Below are positions 10,978-19,846 of a stretch of DNA of 64,000 bases, in pieces. Within the stretch, counting starts at the first letter, position 1; each line of letters begins with the position of its first letter. The position numbers and the translations under genes are program-made. A model generated the notes under the pieces. That model searched no databases. It had not been told where the DNA came from and saw only the letters and a list, made by a program, of their open reading frames with translations. The stretch is from positions 1,942,501 through 2,006,500 of the forward strand of contig NZ_CP107996.1 in assembly GCF_036088315.1 (NCBI RefSeq), read 5' to 3'. The DNA is from Streptomyces sp. NBC_00344 (GTDB lineage Bacteria; Actinomycetota; Actinomycetes; Streptomycetales; Streptomycetaceae).

Positions 10978-12498
10978 TCAGCCCGTCGTGGTGGATACGG
11001 CGGTGACGGCGCCGGGGTCCGCGGCCGACTGTCCAGCCGTCCGGGCGCCCCGCAGCAGGACCACCGAGAGCACCGCGGCGCCCGTCATCGCAGCAGCCGC
11101 CCCGACAGCGGCGAAGTCCAGGGCGTGGACGAACGCGTCGTGCGCGGCAGTCAGTACGTCGCCGTGCGCGACCGCTGTGGCGCCGCCCAGCGTCCGGCGC
11201 ACCGCGTCCGGGGCTCCGGCCATGTCCGAGCGGTAGACGGCGGCGCCGACGGATCCCAGCACGGCCATGCCCAGCGCCCCGCCCAGTTCCTGCCCCGCCT
11301 CGAGGACGGCGGCGGCCGACCCGGCGCGCTCGGGCGGGGCCGCGCCGATGGCGAGCTCGTTGGCGAGCGTCGTGGCAGCGACCAGTCCGCCCGCGTAGAC
11401 CGCGGCGCCGATCAGGGTGACATGGAGCGGCGAGCCCGGGTGCACCTGGCTGAGCCGGAGAAAACCGCAGGCCGACACGGCGAAGCCACCGGCCATCACA
11501 TACGCGCGGTCGAAGCGCCGGGCGAGCAGTGCGCCGGCCGGGGCGAGCACCGCGACGCCACCGATCGGGACCAGGGACCAGAGCGCCGCTTCGAGCGCGC
11601 TCATGCCCCGTACGGACTGGAGGTACTGGCTGATGAAGACGGCGAAGCCGATCGTCGCGAACATCGCGAGCAGGTTGGCAAGCAGCGAGCCGCCGAAGGC
11701 CCGTTGCCGCAGCAGGGAGAGATCGATCATCGGCTGGTCGAGGGTCTGCTGCCGGCGGACGAAGACAACGCCGATCGCGAGCCCCGCGGTGATGAAGAGG
11801 GCGGGCAGCTGCGCGTAGCCGTTCGCAGCCAGTTCTTTGATGCCGTGGATGACGGGCAGCAGGGTGGCGAGCGAGAGCACCGCGCTCAGCACATCGAACC
11901 GGCCACCGGCGGCCACGGTGAACTCCGGGAGCAGCAGCGGGCCGAGAATCAGCAGCAGGGCCATCGCCGGCAGATTGATCAGGAAGACCGAGCCCCACCA
12001 GAAGTGCTGCAGGAGCAGCCCGCTGACCACCGGGCCCAGCGAGATACCGGCGGTCATCACCGCGGTCCACAGGGCGACCGCCTTCCCGCGCTCCTTCTCG
12101 TCGCGGAAGAGGTTGCGGATGAGAGCCAGTGTCGACGGCATCAGTGCGGCGCCACCCACACCGAGCAGCGCCCGCACCGCGATGAGCTCCTCGGCACTGT
12201 GCGCGTAGGCGGCGGCCACCGATGCGGCGCCGAAGACCACGGCACCGGCGAGAACCAGCCTCCGCCGGCCGATGCGGTCGCCCAGAGCACCCATGGTGAT
12301 CAGCAGTCCGGCCAGCACGAAGCCGTACATGTCGAGGATCCACAACTGCTGCGTGGCGCTGGGCCCGAGGTCGCGGCTGATGTACGGAATCGCGAAGTAG
12401 AGGATGGAGACATCCATCGATACAAGCAGCAGCGGCAGGATCAGAACCGCCAGGGCGATCCATTCGCGGCGGCCCGCTGTGGGTGGTGTTGAGGTCAT
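10978..12498 (-). CDS. MFS drug transporter, DHA2 (14-TM) family
   Basis: 506-aa proton-coupled multidrug efflux protein. The N-terminus REWIALAVLILPLLLVSMDVSILYFAIP contains the D-x-x-I-x-x-x-A-x-P pattern of DHA2 pumps, followed by motif A-like GALGDRIGRRRLVLAG and motif C-like WTAVMTAGISLGPVVSGLLL. Hydrophobic segments continue to the C-terminus, consistent with 14 helices (SmvA/LfrA-like). It is divergent from a GntR/TetR hybrid regulator 125 bases away, the usual layout of a drug-inducible pump and its repressor. The ATG at 12498 is chosen because the frame's upstream extension adds only a short Cys/His-containing tail; the ribosome site is weak either way. Confidence 0.9.
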   Translation of the reverse strand: MTSTPPTAGRREWIALAVLILPLLLVSMDVSILYFAIPYISRDLGPSATQQLWILDMYGFVLAGLLITMGALGDRIGRRRLVLAGAVVFGAASVAAAYAHSAEELIAVRALLGVGGAALMPSTLALIRNLFRDEKERGKAVALWTAVMTAGISLGPVVSGLLLQHFWWGSVFLINLPAMALLLILGPLLLPEFTVAAGGRFDVLSAVLSLATLLPVIHGIKELAANGYAQLPALFITAGLAIGVVFVRRQQTLDQPMIDLSLLRQRAFGGSLLANLLAMFATIGFAVFISQYLQSVRGMSALEAALWSLVPIGGVAVLAPAGALLARRFDRAYVMAGGFAVSACGFLRLSQVHPGSPLHVTLIGAAVYAGGLVAATTLANELAIGAAPPERAGSAAAVLEAGQELGGALGMAVLGSVGAAVYRSDMAGAPDAVRRTLGGATAVAHGDVLTAAHDAFVHALDFAAVGAAAAMTGAAVLSVVLLRGARTAGQSAADPGAVTAVSTTTG

Positions 12499-12604
12499 GC
12501 CGGGAGAGAAGCAGCTCGGGTGCGTACACCACAAACACCCTCCTAGTGCGCTGCTGTGCTGACCGCCAAATCCCCCTGTTCCAAGGGAAGATGTGGGTAT
12601 GAGT

Positions 12605-12619
12605 GCACTAGTACAGTGC
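12605..12619. promoter_or_regulatory. GntR-like operator overlapping regulator promoter
   Basis: GCACTAGTACAGTGC is an imperfect palindrome with the ACTAGTAC core common in GntR-family operators. It ends four bases before the ATG of the GntR/TetR hybrid gene and contains TACAGT, a plausible -10 for a leaderless transcript. Autoregulation, and possibly control of the divergent pump, is the natural reading. Confidence 0.5.
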
Positions 12620-12623
12620 GGCC

Positions 12624-13538
12624 ATGAGCAACCAGCCGCCCTATCTGCGCATCGCCGACGGCATCCGCCGTGCCATCGAGGACGGCACGCTCCTGCCGGG
12701 TGAGCCCGTCCCCTCGACCCGCGCCATCACCCGGGAGTGGGGCGTGGCCATGGCCACTGCGACCAAGGCGCTGGCCGTCCTGCGCCAGGAGGGCCTGGTG
12801 CGCGCGGTTCCCGGCGTCGGCACGGTGGTCGCGGCGCCTCCGACGGCGGTCCGGCCGGGACCGGCCCTGAACCGTGACCGCATCGTCCGCACCGCGGTCA
12901 CCATCGCCGATGCCGAGGGACTGTCCGCGCTGTCCATGCGGCGGGCCGCCACCGAACTCGGGCTCTCCACCATGGCGTTGTACCGCCACGTCCAGGGCAG
13001 GGCTGAGCTCGTACGCCTGATGTCGGACGCGGTCTGCGGCGAGCGTCCGCTGCCCGCCGTGCAGCCCGCGGCGTGGCGCGAGCGCTTCGAGCTGGGCGCC
13101 CGCTGGCTGTGGGACGCATACAACCGCCACCCGTGGATGGCCCACGCCATGGCCTCCATCACCCGGCCCGCGCCGGCGCCGAACGCGATGGCCTACACCG
13201 AGTGGATGCTGCGCGCGGGTGCGGACACCGGTCTCACCAAGGTGCAGGTGATGCACCTTCACCTCGCCTTGTTCGGCTACGTCCAGGGGCTGGCCCTGGC
13301 GGGCGATCTGGAGGCACAGGCGCGACAGGACACCGGGATGTCGGAGGACGAGTGGATGGCCCGGAACGAGACACAGTTCCACGCTCTTGAGGCGACCGGC
13401 GCCTACCCGCACCTGAACTCGCTGGCGGAACAGGAAGGTTTCCGGCTCGATCTCGGCACCGTCTTCGAATTCGGGCTGTCCCGCATTCTGGACGGCACCG
13501 CGGTGCTCACCGGCAAAGATTCCGTATACCGAACATGA
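12624..13538 (+). CDS. Hybrid GntR-TetR transcriptional regulator
   Basis: 304-aa protein with two DNA-binding domains in series. Residues 1-70 form a GntR-type winged helix (LRIADGIRRAIEDGTLLPGEPVPSTRAITREWG, KALAVLRQEGLVRAVPGVGT). Residues about 80-130 form a TetR helix-turn-helix (DRIVRTAVTIADAEGLSALSMRRAATELGLSTMALYRHV). The rest is a TetR_C-like ligand domain. Such hybrids are known in actinobacteria, usually beside efflux pumps. Here the divergent neighbour is a DHA2 pump, so repression of that pump with release by a drug-like ligand is likely. The start is ATG at 12624, with an apparent -10 box just upstream and no clear ribosome site. Confidence 0.88.
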   Translation: MSNQPPYLRIADGIRRAIEDGTLLPGEPVPSTRAITREWGVAMATATKALAVLRQEGLVRAVPGVGTVVAAPPTAVRPGPALNRDRIVRTAVTIADAEGLSALSMRRAATELGLSTMALYRHVQGRAELVRLMSDAVCGERPLPAVQPAAWRERFELGARWLWDAYNRHPWMAHAMASITRPAPAPNAMAYTEWMLRAGADTGLTKVQVMHLHLALFGYVQGLALAGDLEAQARQDTGMSEDEWMARNETQFHALEATGAYPHLNSLAEQEGFRLDLGTVFEFGLSRILDGTAVLTGKDSVYRT

Positions 13539-13692
13539 CCATACGGACAACGGACGATTTCCAGCCAACTTGTTGACGCGGTCCTGACAGTACCGGGTGG
13601 TAGATGTCACGCTCTCCCCGTTCTGCGCACTGCTTGCTCTGCCGGGACGGCTCACCGGGGCCGCCCCGTCCCCCCTTGCAGAAGGAGTCCGC

Positions 13693-15720
13693 GTGAGACC
13701 CACGCATCGTCGTGCCACCGCCACCGGCGCCCTCATCGCCGCAGCGGCCCTGCTCGCCGTAGGCGTCCAGGCCGGCACTGCCTCCGCAACACCCGAGAAC
13801 ACCGGCAGCGCATCCGCGGTGACCGGCAAGGCCGGTACCGGCGCCCTCCCGGCCAAGCTCTCGCCCGCACAACGGGCTGAGTTGATACGCCAGGCCAATG
13901 CCACCAAGGCGGCCACCGCGAAGGACCTCGGCCTCGGGGCCCAGGAGCAGCTCCAGGTCCGTGACGTCGTCAAGGACCGCAACGGCACCACGCACACCCG
14001 GTACGAGCGCACCTACGAAGGACTGCCCGTGCTCGGCGGCGACCTGGTCGTCACCGAGTCGAAGGCGGGGCAGAGCGAGGGCGTCACCAAGGCGTCCCGC
14101 GCAGAGCTCAAGAACATCAGCACCAGTGCGTCGGTGGCACCGGCCGCCGCTGAGAAGACGGCCCTGAAGGCCGCCGCGGTCCAGGGGTCGAAGAAGACCT
14201 CGGCCGACCGCGCCCCCCGCAAGGTGGTGTGGCTGGCGCAGGGCAAGCCGACACTCGCCTACGAGACCGTCATCGGCGGCTTCCAGGACGACGGCACCCC
14301 GAGCGAGCTGCATGTCATCACGGACGCGGCCACCGGCAAGAAGCTCTACGAGCGACAGGCCATCGAGACCGGCGTCGGGAACACCGAGTACAGCGGCCAG
14401 GTCACCCTCGGCACCACCCAGTCCGGGTCGACCTACACCCTGAACGACGCCGCCCGGGGCGGCCACAAGACGTACAACCTGAACCACGGTACGTCCGGCA
14501 CGGGCACGCTCTACTCGGGCAGTGACGACGTGTGGGGCAACGGCCTCGCCTCCAACACCGAGACCGCCGCCGCCGACGCCCACTACGGCGCGGCCGAGAC
14601 CTGGGACTTCTACAAGAACGTCTTCGGCAGGACCGGTATAGCCGGCGACGGTGTCGCCGCGTACTCCCGCGTCCACTACGGCAACAGCTACGTCAACGCC
14701 TTCTGGGACGACAGCTGCTTCTGCATGACCTACGGGGACGGTTCCGGCAACGCGGACCCGCTGACCGCGCTCGACGTGGCGGGCCACGAGATGTCGCACG
14801 GCGTCACCGCCGCGACCGCGGGGCTCAACTACAGCGGTGAGTCGGGCGGTCTCAACGAGGCGACGTCGGACATCTTCGGCACCTCCGTGGAGTTCTACGC
14901 CAACAACGCCACCGACAAGGGCGACTACCTCATCGGTGAGAAGATCAACATCAACGGCGACGGCACTCCGCTGCGCTACATGGACAAGCCCAGCAAGGAC
15001 GGCGGCTCGGCCGACTCCTGGTACTCCGGCGTCGGCAACCTCGACGTCCACTACTCGTCGGGCCCCGCCAACCACTGGTTCTACCTGCTCAGCGAGGGCA
15101 GCGGCGCCAAGGTCATCAACGGCGTCAGCTACAACTCGCCGACCTCCGACGGCCTTCCGGTCACCGGCATCGGCCGCGACAAGGCGCAGCTGATCTGGTA
15201 CAAGGCGCTCACCGAGCAGTTCACGTCGACGACCAACTACGCGTCGGCACGCACCGGCACGCTCGCCGCGGCCAGCGCCCTGTACGGCGCGACCAGCGCC
15301 GAGTACAAGGCCGTCCAGGATGCCTGGGCGGGCATCAACGTCGGCGCTCGGTCCGGCGGCGGCGGCTCCGGCGGCACCGTCTTCCAGTCCACCACGCCCG
15401 TGTCCATCCCGGACGCCGGCGCGGCGGTCACCTCGCCCATCCCGGTCACCGGTGTGACGGGCAACGCTCCCTCCACGCTGAAGGTGGACGTGAACATCAC
15501 GCACACCTGGCGCGGTGACCTGGTCATCGACCTGGTCGCCCCGGACGGCAGCACCTACCGCCTCAAGAACTCCAGTTCCTCGGACTCCGCGGACAACGTG
15601 GTGGCGACGTACACCGTCAACGCCTCGTCCGAGGTGGCCAACGGAACCTGGAAGCTGAAGGTTCAGGACGTGGCGGCTCAGGACACCGGGAAGATCAACA
15701 GCTGGAAGCTGACCTTCTGA
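13693..15720 (+). CDS. Secreted M4 thermolysin-like metalloprotease with P domain
   Basis: 675-aa preproprotease. A secretion signal (RRATATGALIAAAALLAVGVQAGTASA) is followed by an FTP/PepSY-type propeptide (RYERTYEGLPVLGGDLVV) and the M4 catalytic domain. The zinc site is HEMSH (His365, Glu366, His369) with Glu389 in GGLNEATSD, the same 20-residue spacing as thermolysin. After a Gly-rich linker (GGGGSGG) the last 120 residues form a proprotein-convertase P domain (FQSTTPVSIPDAGAAVTSPI, HTWRGDLVIDLVAPDG). The GTG start has AAGGAG six bases upstream. A second M4 gene lies immediately downstream, implying duplication, with a strong terminator between them. Confidence 0.95.
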   Translation: MRPTHRRATATGALIAAAALLAVGVQAGTASATPENTGSASAVTGKAGTGALPAKLSPAQRAELIRQANATKAATAKDLGLGAQEQLQVRDVVKDRNGTTHTRYERTYEGLPVLGGDLVVTESKAGQSEGVTKASRAELKNISTSASVAPAAAEKTALKAAAVQGSKKTSADRAPRKVVWLAQGKPTLAYETVIGGFQDDGTPSELHVITDAATGKKLYERQAIETGVGNTEYSGQVTLGTTQSGSTYTLNDAARGGHKTYNLNHGTSGTGTLYSGSDDVWGNGLASNTETAAADAHYGAAETWDFYKNVFGRTGIAGDGVAAYSRVHYGNSYVNAFWDDSCFCMTYGDGSGNADPLTALDVAGHEMSHGVTAATAGLNYSGESGGLNEATSDIFGTSVEFYANNATDKGDYLIGEKININGDGTPLRYMDKPSKDGGSADSWYSGVGNLDVHYSSGPANHWFYLLSEGSGAKVINGVSYNSPTSDGLPVTGIGRDKAQLIWYKALTEQFTSTTNYASARTGTLAAASALYGATSAEYKAVQDAWAGINVGARSGGGGSGGTVFQSTTPVSIPDAGAAVTSPIPVTGVTGNAPSTLKVDVNITHTWRGDLVIDLVAPDGSTYRLKNSSSSDSADNVVATYTVNASSEVANGTWKLKVQDVAAQDTGKINSWKLTF

Positions 15721-15816
15721 CCCCAGCTGGTCCGATCCGCACCATGTGTCCCACTCGTTTCACGAGTTCGCCACACAACACCTGTTCCATCTGTTCCATT
15801 TCCACCGCAACATGAA

Positions 15817-15857
15817 CGTGCTGCCCGGGGCGACCCCAATCTCCCCCGGGCAGCACG
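15817..15857 (+). terminator. Terminator hairpin between protease genes
   Basis: A perfect 14-bp stem (CGTGCTGCCCGGGG at 15817-15830 with its complement at 15844-15857) around a 13-base loop. It separates the two M4 protease genes, so they are probably independent transcripts. No T-tract follows, as is common in Streptomyces. Confidence 0.75.
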
Positions 15858-15909
15858 ACAGCACGTCACCCGCATATCCCAACCCCCCACCTTTGAAAGG
15901 GAAAAACGA

Positions 15910-17544
15910 GTGACTTCACGTATATCGCGTTCCCAGCGCATCGCCGGTTCCATAGCGGTCGCAGCACTGCTGGCCACCGGTCTCACCACCCTCACCTCCG
16001 GCTCCGCAGGTGCCACCCCCACGAAGGCCACGATCGGAGCCCAGGCCCTCACCCTCTCCTCCGGCCAGCACGCGAGTCTGCTCCGTGCGGCGAGCACCAC
16101 GGTCGCGGCCACCGCGAACACGCTCGGTCTCGGCAGCAAGGAGAAGCTGGTCGTCCGGGACGTCATCAAGGACGCCGACGGCACCACGCACACCCGGTAC
16201 GAGCGCACCTACGAAGGACTGCCCGTCCTCGGCGGTGACCTGGTCGTGCACACCGCCAAGTCCGGCACGGTCAGCGGTGTCACCAAGGCCACCAAGGCCG
16301 CCATCAAGGTGGCGACCACGACCGCGGCCGTGAAGCCGGCCGCCGCGCAGCAGAAGGCGCTCTCCGCGGCCAAGTCGGCCGGCGCGGACAAGGCCTCCGC
16401 CGGCAAGACGCCCCGCAAGGTCGTCTGGGCGGCCGCCGGGAAGCCGACACTCGCCTACGAGACCGTCATCGGCGGTTTCCAGGACGACGGCACCCCGAAC
16501 GAGCTGCATGTCGTCACCGACGCCGCCACCGGCAAGAAGCTCTCGCAGTGGCAGGCCATCAAGACCGGTACCGGCAACAGCGAGTACAGCGGCAAGGTCA
16601 CTCTGACCACGACGAAGTCGGGATCCCAGTTCCAGCTGAGTGACGGGGACCGGGGCGGCCACAAGACGTACAACCTCAACCACGGCACGTCCGGCAAGGG
16701 CACCCTCTACACCGACGCCGACGACACGTGGGGCGACGGCAAGGCGTCCAACGACCAGACCGCGGCCGTGGACGCGCACTACGGCGCGGCCGAGACCTGG
16801 GACTTCTACAAGAACGTCCTCAAGCGGAACGGCATCGCGGGTGACGGCGTCGCCTCCTACAGCCGGGTCCACTACGGCGACAGCTACGTCAACGCCTTCT
16901 GGGACGACAGCTGCTTCTGCATGACGTACGGCGACGGCGCGGGCAACGCCGACCCGCTGACCGCCATCGACGTGGCCGGACACGAGATGTCGCACGGCCT
17001 GACGGCAGCCACCGCCAAGCTCGACTACACCGGCGAGTCAGGCGGTCTCAACGAGGCGACATCGGACATCTTCGGCACCGCAGTCGAGTTCTACGCCGAC
17101 AACGCCACCGACCCCGGCGACTACCTCATCGGCGAGAAGATCGACATCAACGGCGACGGATCGCCGCTGCGCTACATGGACAAGCCCAGCAAGGACGGCG
17201 GCTCGGCCGACTACTGGTCGGCGGGCGTCGGCAACCTCGACGTGCACTACTCGTCGGGCGTCGCCAACCACTTCTTCTACCTGCTGAGCGAGGGCAGCGG
17301 CAAGAAGACCATCAACGGCGTCAACTACGACTCGCCCACATCGGACGGCTCGACGGTCACCGGCATCGGCCGGGACAAGGCCGTCCAGATCTGGTACAAG
17401 GCCCTGACGACGTACATGACGTCCACGACCAACTACGCGGCCGCCCGTACGGCGACCCTGAAGGCGGCCGGTGACCTGTACGGCGCGGACAGCGCCGAGT
17501 ACAAGGCCGTCGGTGCGGCCTGGACCGGTCTCAACGTGAAGTAG
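15910..17544 (+). CDS. Secreted M4 thermolysin-like metalloprotease, no P domain
   Basis: 544-aa paralogue of the preceding protease. It has a signal peptide (RIAGSIAVAALLATGLTTLTSGSAGA), an FTP/PepSY propeptide, and a catalytic domain with HEMSH at residues 358-362 and the third ligand Glu382 in GGLNEATSD. Long stretches are nearly identical to its neighbour (DPLTAIDVAGHEMSHG; LRYMDKPSKDGGSAD), but the protein stops at the end of the catalytic domain (AWTGLNVK) and lacks the linker and P domain. The GTG start follows GAAAGGG. Probably involved in extracellular protein turnover during nutrient limitation. Confidence 0.95.
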   Translation: MTSRISRSQRIAGSIAVAALLATGLTTLTSGSAGATPTKATIGAQALTLSSGQHASLLRAASTTVAATANTLGLGSKEKLVVRDVIKDADGTTHTRYERTYEGLPVLGGDLVVHTAKSGTVSGVTKATKAAIKVATTTAAVKPAAAQQKALSAAKSAGADKASAGKTPRKVVWAAAGKPTLAYETVIGGFQDDGTPNELHVVTDAATGKKLSQWQAIKTGTGNSEYSGKVTLTTTKSGSQFQLSDGDRGGHKTYNLNHGTSGKGTLYTDADDTWGDGKASNDQTAAVDAHYGAAETWDFYKNVLKRNGIAGDGVASYSRVHYGDSYVNAFWDDSCFCMTYGDGAGNADPLTAIDVAGHEMSHGLTAATAKLDYTGESGGLNEATSDIFGTAVEFYADNATDPGDYLIGEKIDINGDGSPLRYMDKPSKDGGSADYWSAGVGNLDVHYSSGVANHFFYLLSEGSGKKTINGVNYDSPTSDGSTVTGIGRDKAVQIWYKALTTYMTSTTNYAAARTATLKAAGDLYGADSAEYKAVGAAWTGLNVK

Positions 17545-17563
17545 CAGCACCAGAGGTCCCGAT

Positions 17564-17604
17564 GGGCCCCGTTCCGCGCCGCACCCCGGCGCGGGACGGG
17601 GCCC
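17564..17604 (+). terminator. Strong terminator after second M4 protease
   Basis: An 18-bp stem (17564-17581 with 17587-17604, one G-U pair) and a five-base loop, starting 20 bases after the protease stop codon. It directly abuts the -10 box of the next gene, so the hairpin occupies the -35 region of that promoter. Confidence 0.8.
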
Positions 17605-17605
17605 T

Positions 17606-17611
17606 TAGGCT
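17606..17611 (+). promoter_or_regulatory. TAGGCT -10 box, leaderless response-regulator mRNA
   Basis: TAGGCT ends six bases before the ATG at 17618, placing the predicted transcription start on the A of the start codon. There is no Shine-Dalgarno sequence between the terminator and the ATG. This is a typical Streptomyces leaderless arrangement. Confidence 0.6.
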
Positions 17612-17617
17612 TGCCGG

Positions 17618-18289
17618 ATGACCGACGCACGGGTACGTGTTCTCCTCGCCGACGACGAAACGATGATCCGCGCCGGGATCCGGGCGATCCTCGGCGCCGA
17701 CCCGTCCTTCGAGGTCGTCGCGGAAGCGGGAGACGGGCGCGAGGCGGTCGAACTGACCCTGAAACACCGCCCGGACGTGGCGCTGCTCGACATCCGTATG
17801 CCGCGCCTCGACGGTCTGCAGGCAGCGGAGGAACTGCGCAGGACGTCACCCGGCACCTCACTGGTCATGCTCACCACCTTCTCGGAGGACGAGTACATCG
17901 TGCGGGCGCTCGGCTCCGGTGCGAGCGGCTTCCTCCTGAAGTCCGGGGACCCCCGCGAACTGGTCGCGGGCATCCAGGCTGTCGCCGGCGGTGCGGCCTT
18001 CCTCTCTCCCCAGGTGGCGCGGCGCGTCATCGCCCATCTCGGTACCGGCCGGCTCTCCCGGGCCGCCGGGGCGCGTACCCGGCTCGAACCGCTGACCGGT
18101 CGGGAACGCGAGGTGGTGGCCCTGCTCGGTGCCGGGCTTTCCAACGCGGAGATCGCGGCCCGGCTCCACGTGGTCGAAGGGACGGTGAAGGCCCATGTCA
18201 GCGCCGTACTCAGCAGGCTGGAGCTCAGGAACCGCGTACAGCTGGCGATTCTGGCCTATGAGGCCGGGCTGGTGGACGGCCCTGTGTGA
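17618..18289 (+). CDS. NarL/LuxR-family response regulator, now orphan
   Basis: 223-aa response regulator with a receiver domain (VRVLLADDETMIRAGIRAIL, phosphoacceptor Asp58 in VALLDIRMPRLDG) and a C-terminal LuxR helix-turn-helix (LTGREREVVALLGAGLSNAEIAARLHV, then TVKAHVSAVLSRL). No intact kinase is adjacent. A C-terminal fragment of a Streptomyces-type histidine kinase lies 1.5 kb downstream on the same strand, beyond a truncated murJ-like gene. That kinase may have been its partner before the rearrangement. Probably leaderless, since a TAGGCT box sits at the start codon. Confidence 0.9.
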   Translation: MTDARVRVLLADDETMIRAGIRAILGADPSFEVVAEAGDGREAVELTLKHRPDVALLDIRMPRLDGLQAAEELRRTSPGTSLVMLTTFSEDEYIVRALGSGASGFLLKSGDPRELVAGIQAVAGGAAFLSPQVARRVIAHLGTGRLSRAAGARTRLEPLTGREREVVALLGAGLSNAEIAARLHVVEGTVKAHVSAVLSRLELRNRVQLAILAYEAGLVDGPV

Positions 18290-18310
18290 GGTTCCGCCGG
18301 AGAGCCGGGT

Positions 18311-19846
18311 TCACATCGGTTCCGGCGGTTTCCGGAACGCACCGACCCTCAGCGCCCGGGCGAACACCACGAAGAACAGCAGCATGGTCGCACCGCCGGC
18401 GGCCACCGCCGGTGCGGCGGCCAGGCCGGGCACTGCGGAAAGGGCCGGGCAGAAGTCCGCCGCCGTCCGGCCCAGGGTTCCGGCCGCGAGCGCGGCTGCG
18501 CCCAGCCTGCCGTAGGTGTGACACAGCCGACTGCCGTCCAGCCGGCCCCCCAGTCGCCGCCGCAGCAGTACGGCGGTGACGCACAGACCCACCGCGTACG
18601 AGGCGGTGTAGGCCGCCGCCATGCCGGTGACCGCCCAGCGGGGCGGAAGCAGCAGATGGCAGAGGGCGGCCAGTCCGGCGTCGGTGCCGCCGATGCACAC
18701 GGCCATCAGGAACGGGGTCCTGGTGTCCTCGATGGCATAGAAGCCGCGCAGCAGCAGGTACTGCGCCGAGAAGGGGATCAGACCGGGGCCCAACACCTGC
18801 AGCATGTGTCCCAAGGGCCGGGTGGACGCGGCGTCTGCCGCGCCGTGGGCGAAGAGCAACCGGGCTGTCTCCGGGCCGAAGAAGACGAAGAAGACGGCAG
18901 CGGGCACGATGAAGGCGCCGCTGACGCGCAGGGCGCGGGAGAGGTCCTCGCGCATGTCGCCGGTGCGGTGTTCGGCGATCGCCCGGCTCATCCGCGGCAG
19001 CAGCGCTGTGACCAGCGAGACCGTGACGACCGACTGCGGCAGCATCCAGATCGTCTGGGCGTAGGTGTAGGAGGAGAAACCCACCCCGTCGTCGGGCAGG
19101 CTCGCGTCGGCCGCCGAGGCATAGCGGGTCACCACTGTGGCGGCCGCCAGGTTGGCCAGGACGAAGAGGAGGGTCCAGCGGGCCGCGCCGGCACTCTTGC
19201 GCAGCCCGGCGCCGCGCCAGTCGAAGCGGGGACGGAAGCGGAATCCGGTGGCCCGGACAGAGGGGATCAGCGCCAGCGCCTGGACGGCGAGTGCCAGTGT
19301 GGTCCCCGTTCCGAGGAGGGCCACCTGCGTACCGGTGATGTCCTGCACCCGGTCAGGAGCGGTCGTGAGAGCGAGACAGCCGCCGAACACCGTGATCAAG
19401 ACAGCGTTGTTGAGCACCGGGGCCCACATCATCGCGCCGAACCTCCCCCGGGCGTTGAGCACTTGACCCAGGATGCCGAACAGCCCGTAGAAGAGGATCT
19501 GCGGCAGCAGGAACCGGGCGAACGCCACTGTCAGCTCGAATGCCGCGTGGTTGCCCGCGGTGTCCCTCTGGTAGAGGCCGATGATCTGCGGCGCGCCCGC
19601 CACGGCCGCGATCGTGCCCGCGGTCAGCAAGCACACCGTGAGGGTGACCAGACGCTGCTCGAAGGCGAGTCCGCCGTCCGGATGCTCCAGCCGTGCGCGG
19701 ACCAGCTGCGGTACCAGTACGGAGTTCAGCGCGCCGCCGATGAGCAGGAAGTACAGCCCGGCGGGCACCACGTTGGCCTGGTTGTAGGTGGTGGCCAGGA
19801 GCCCGGTGCCGAGCGCACCCGCCTGAAGGACCTGCCGGATGAGCAC
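18311..19846 (-). pseudogene. MurJ/MviN-like flippase gene, 5'-truncated
   Basis: About 511 codons of a MurJ-family (MATE/MOP superfamily) multi-helix membrane protein, the lipid II flippase family. The body is intact: NQANVVPAGLYFLLIGGALNSVLVPQLVRARL, FARFLLPQILFYGLFGILGQVLNARGRFG, LLLRGFYAIEDTRTPF, with segments up to the C-terminus. Homology begins abruptly at about VLIRQVLQAGALGTGLLA, so the first 20-40 residues, including helix 1 of the family, are missing. The frame stays open upstream but reads antisense to a histidine-kinase fragment. GTG 19846 could serve as a start but has no obvious ribosome site or promoter. Probably inactive; Streptomyces carry several MurJ paralogues, so loss is tolerable. 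Confidence 0.7.
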
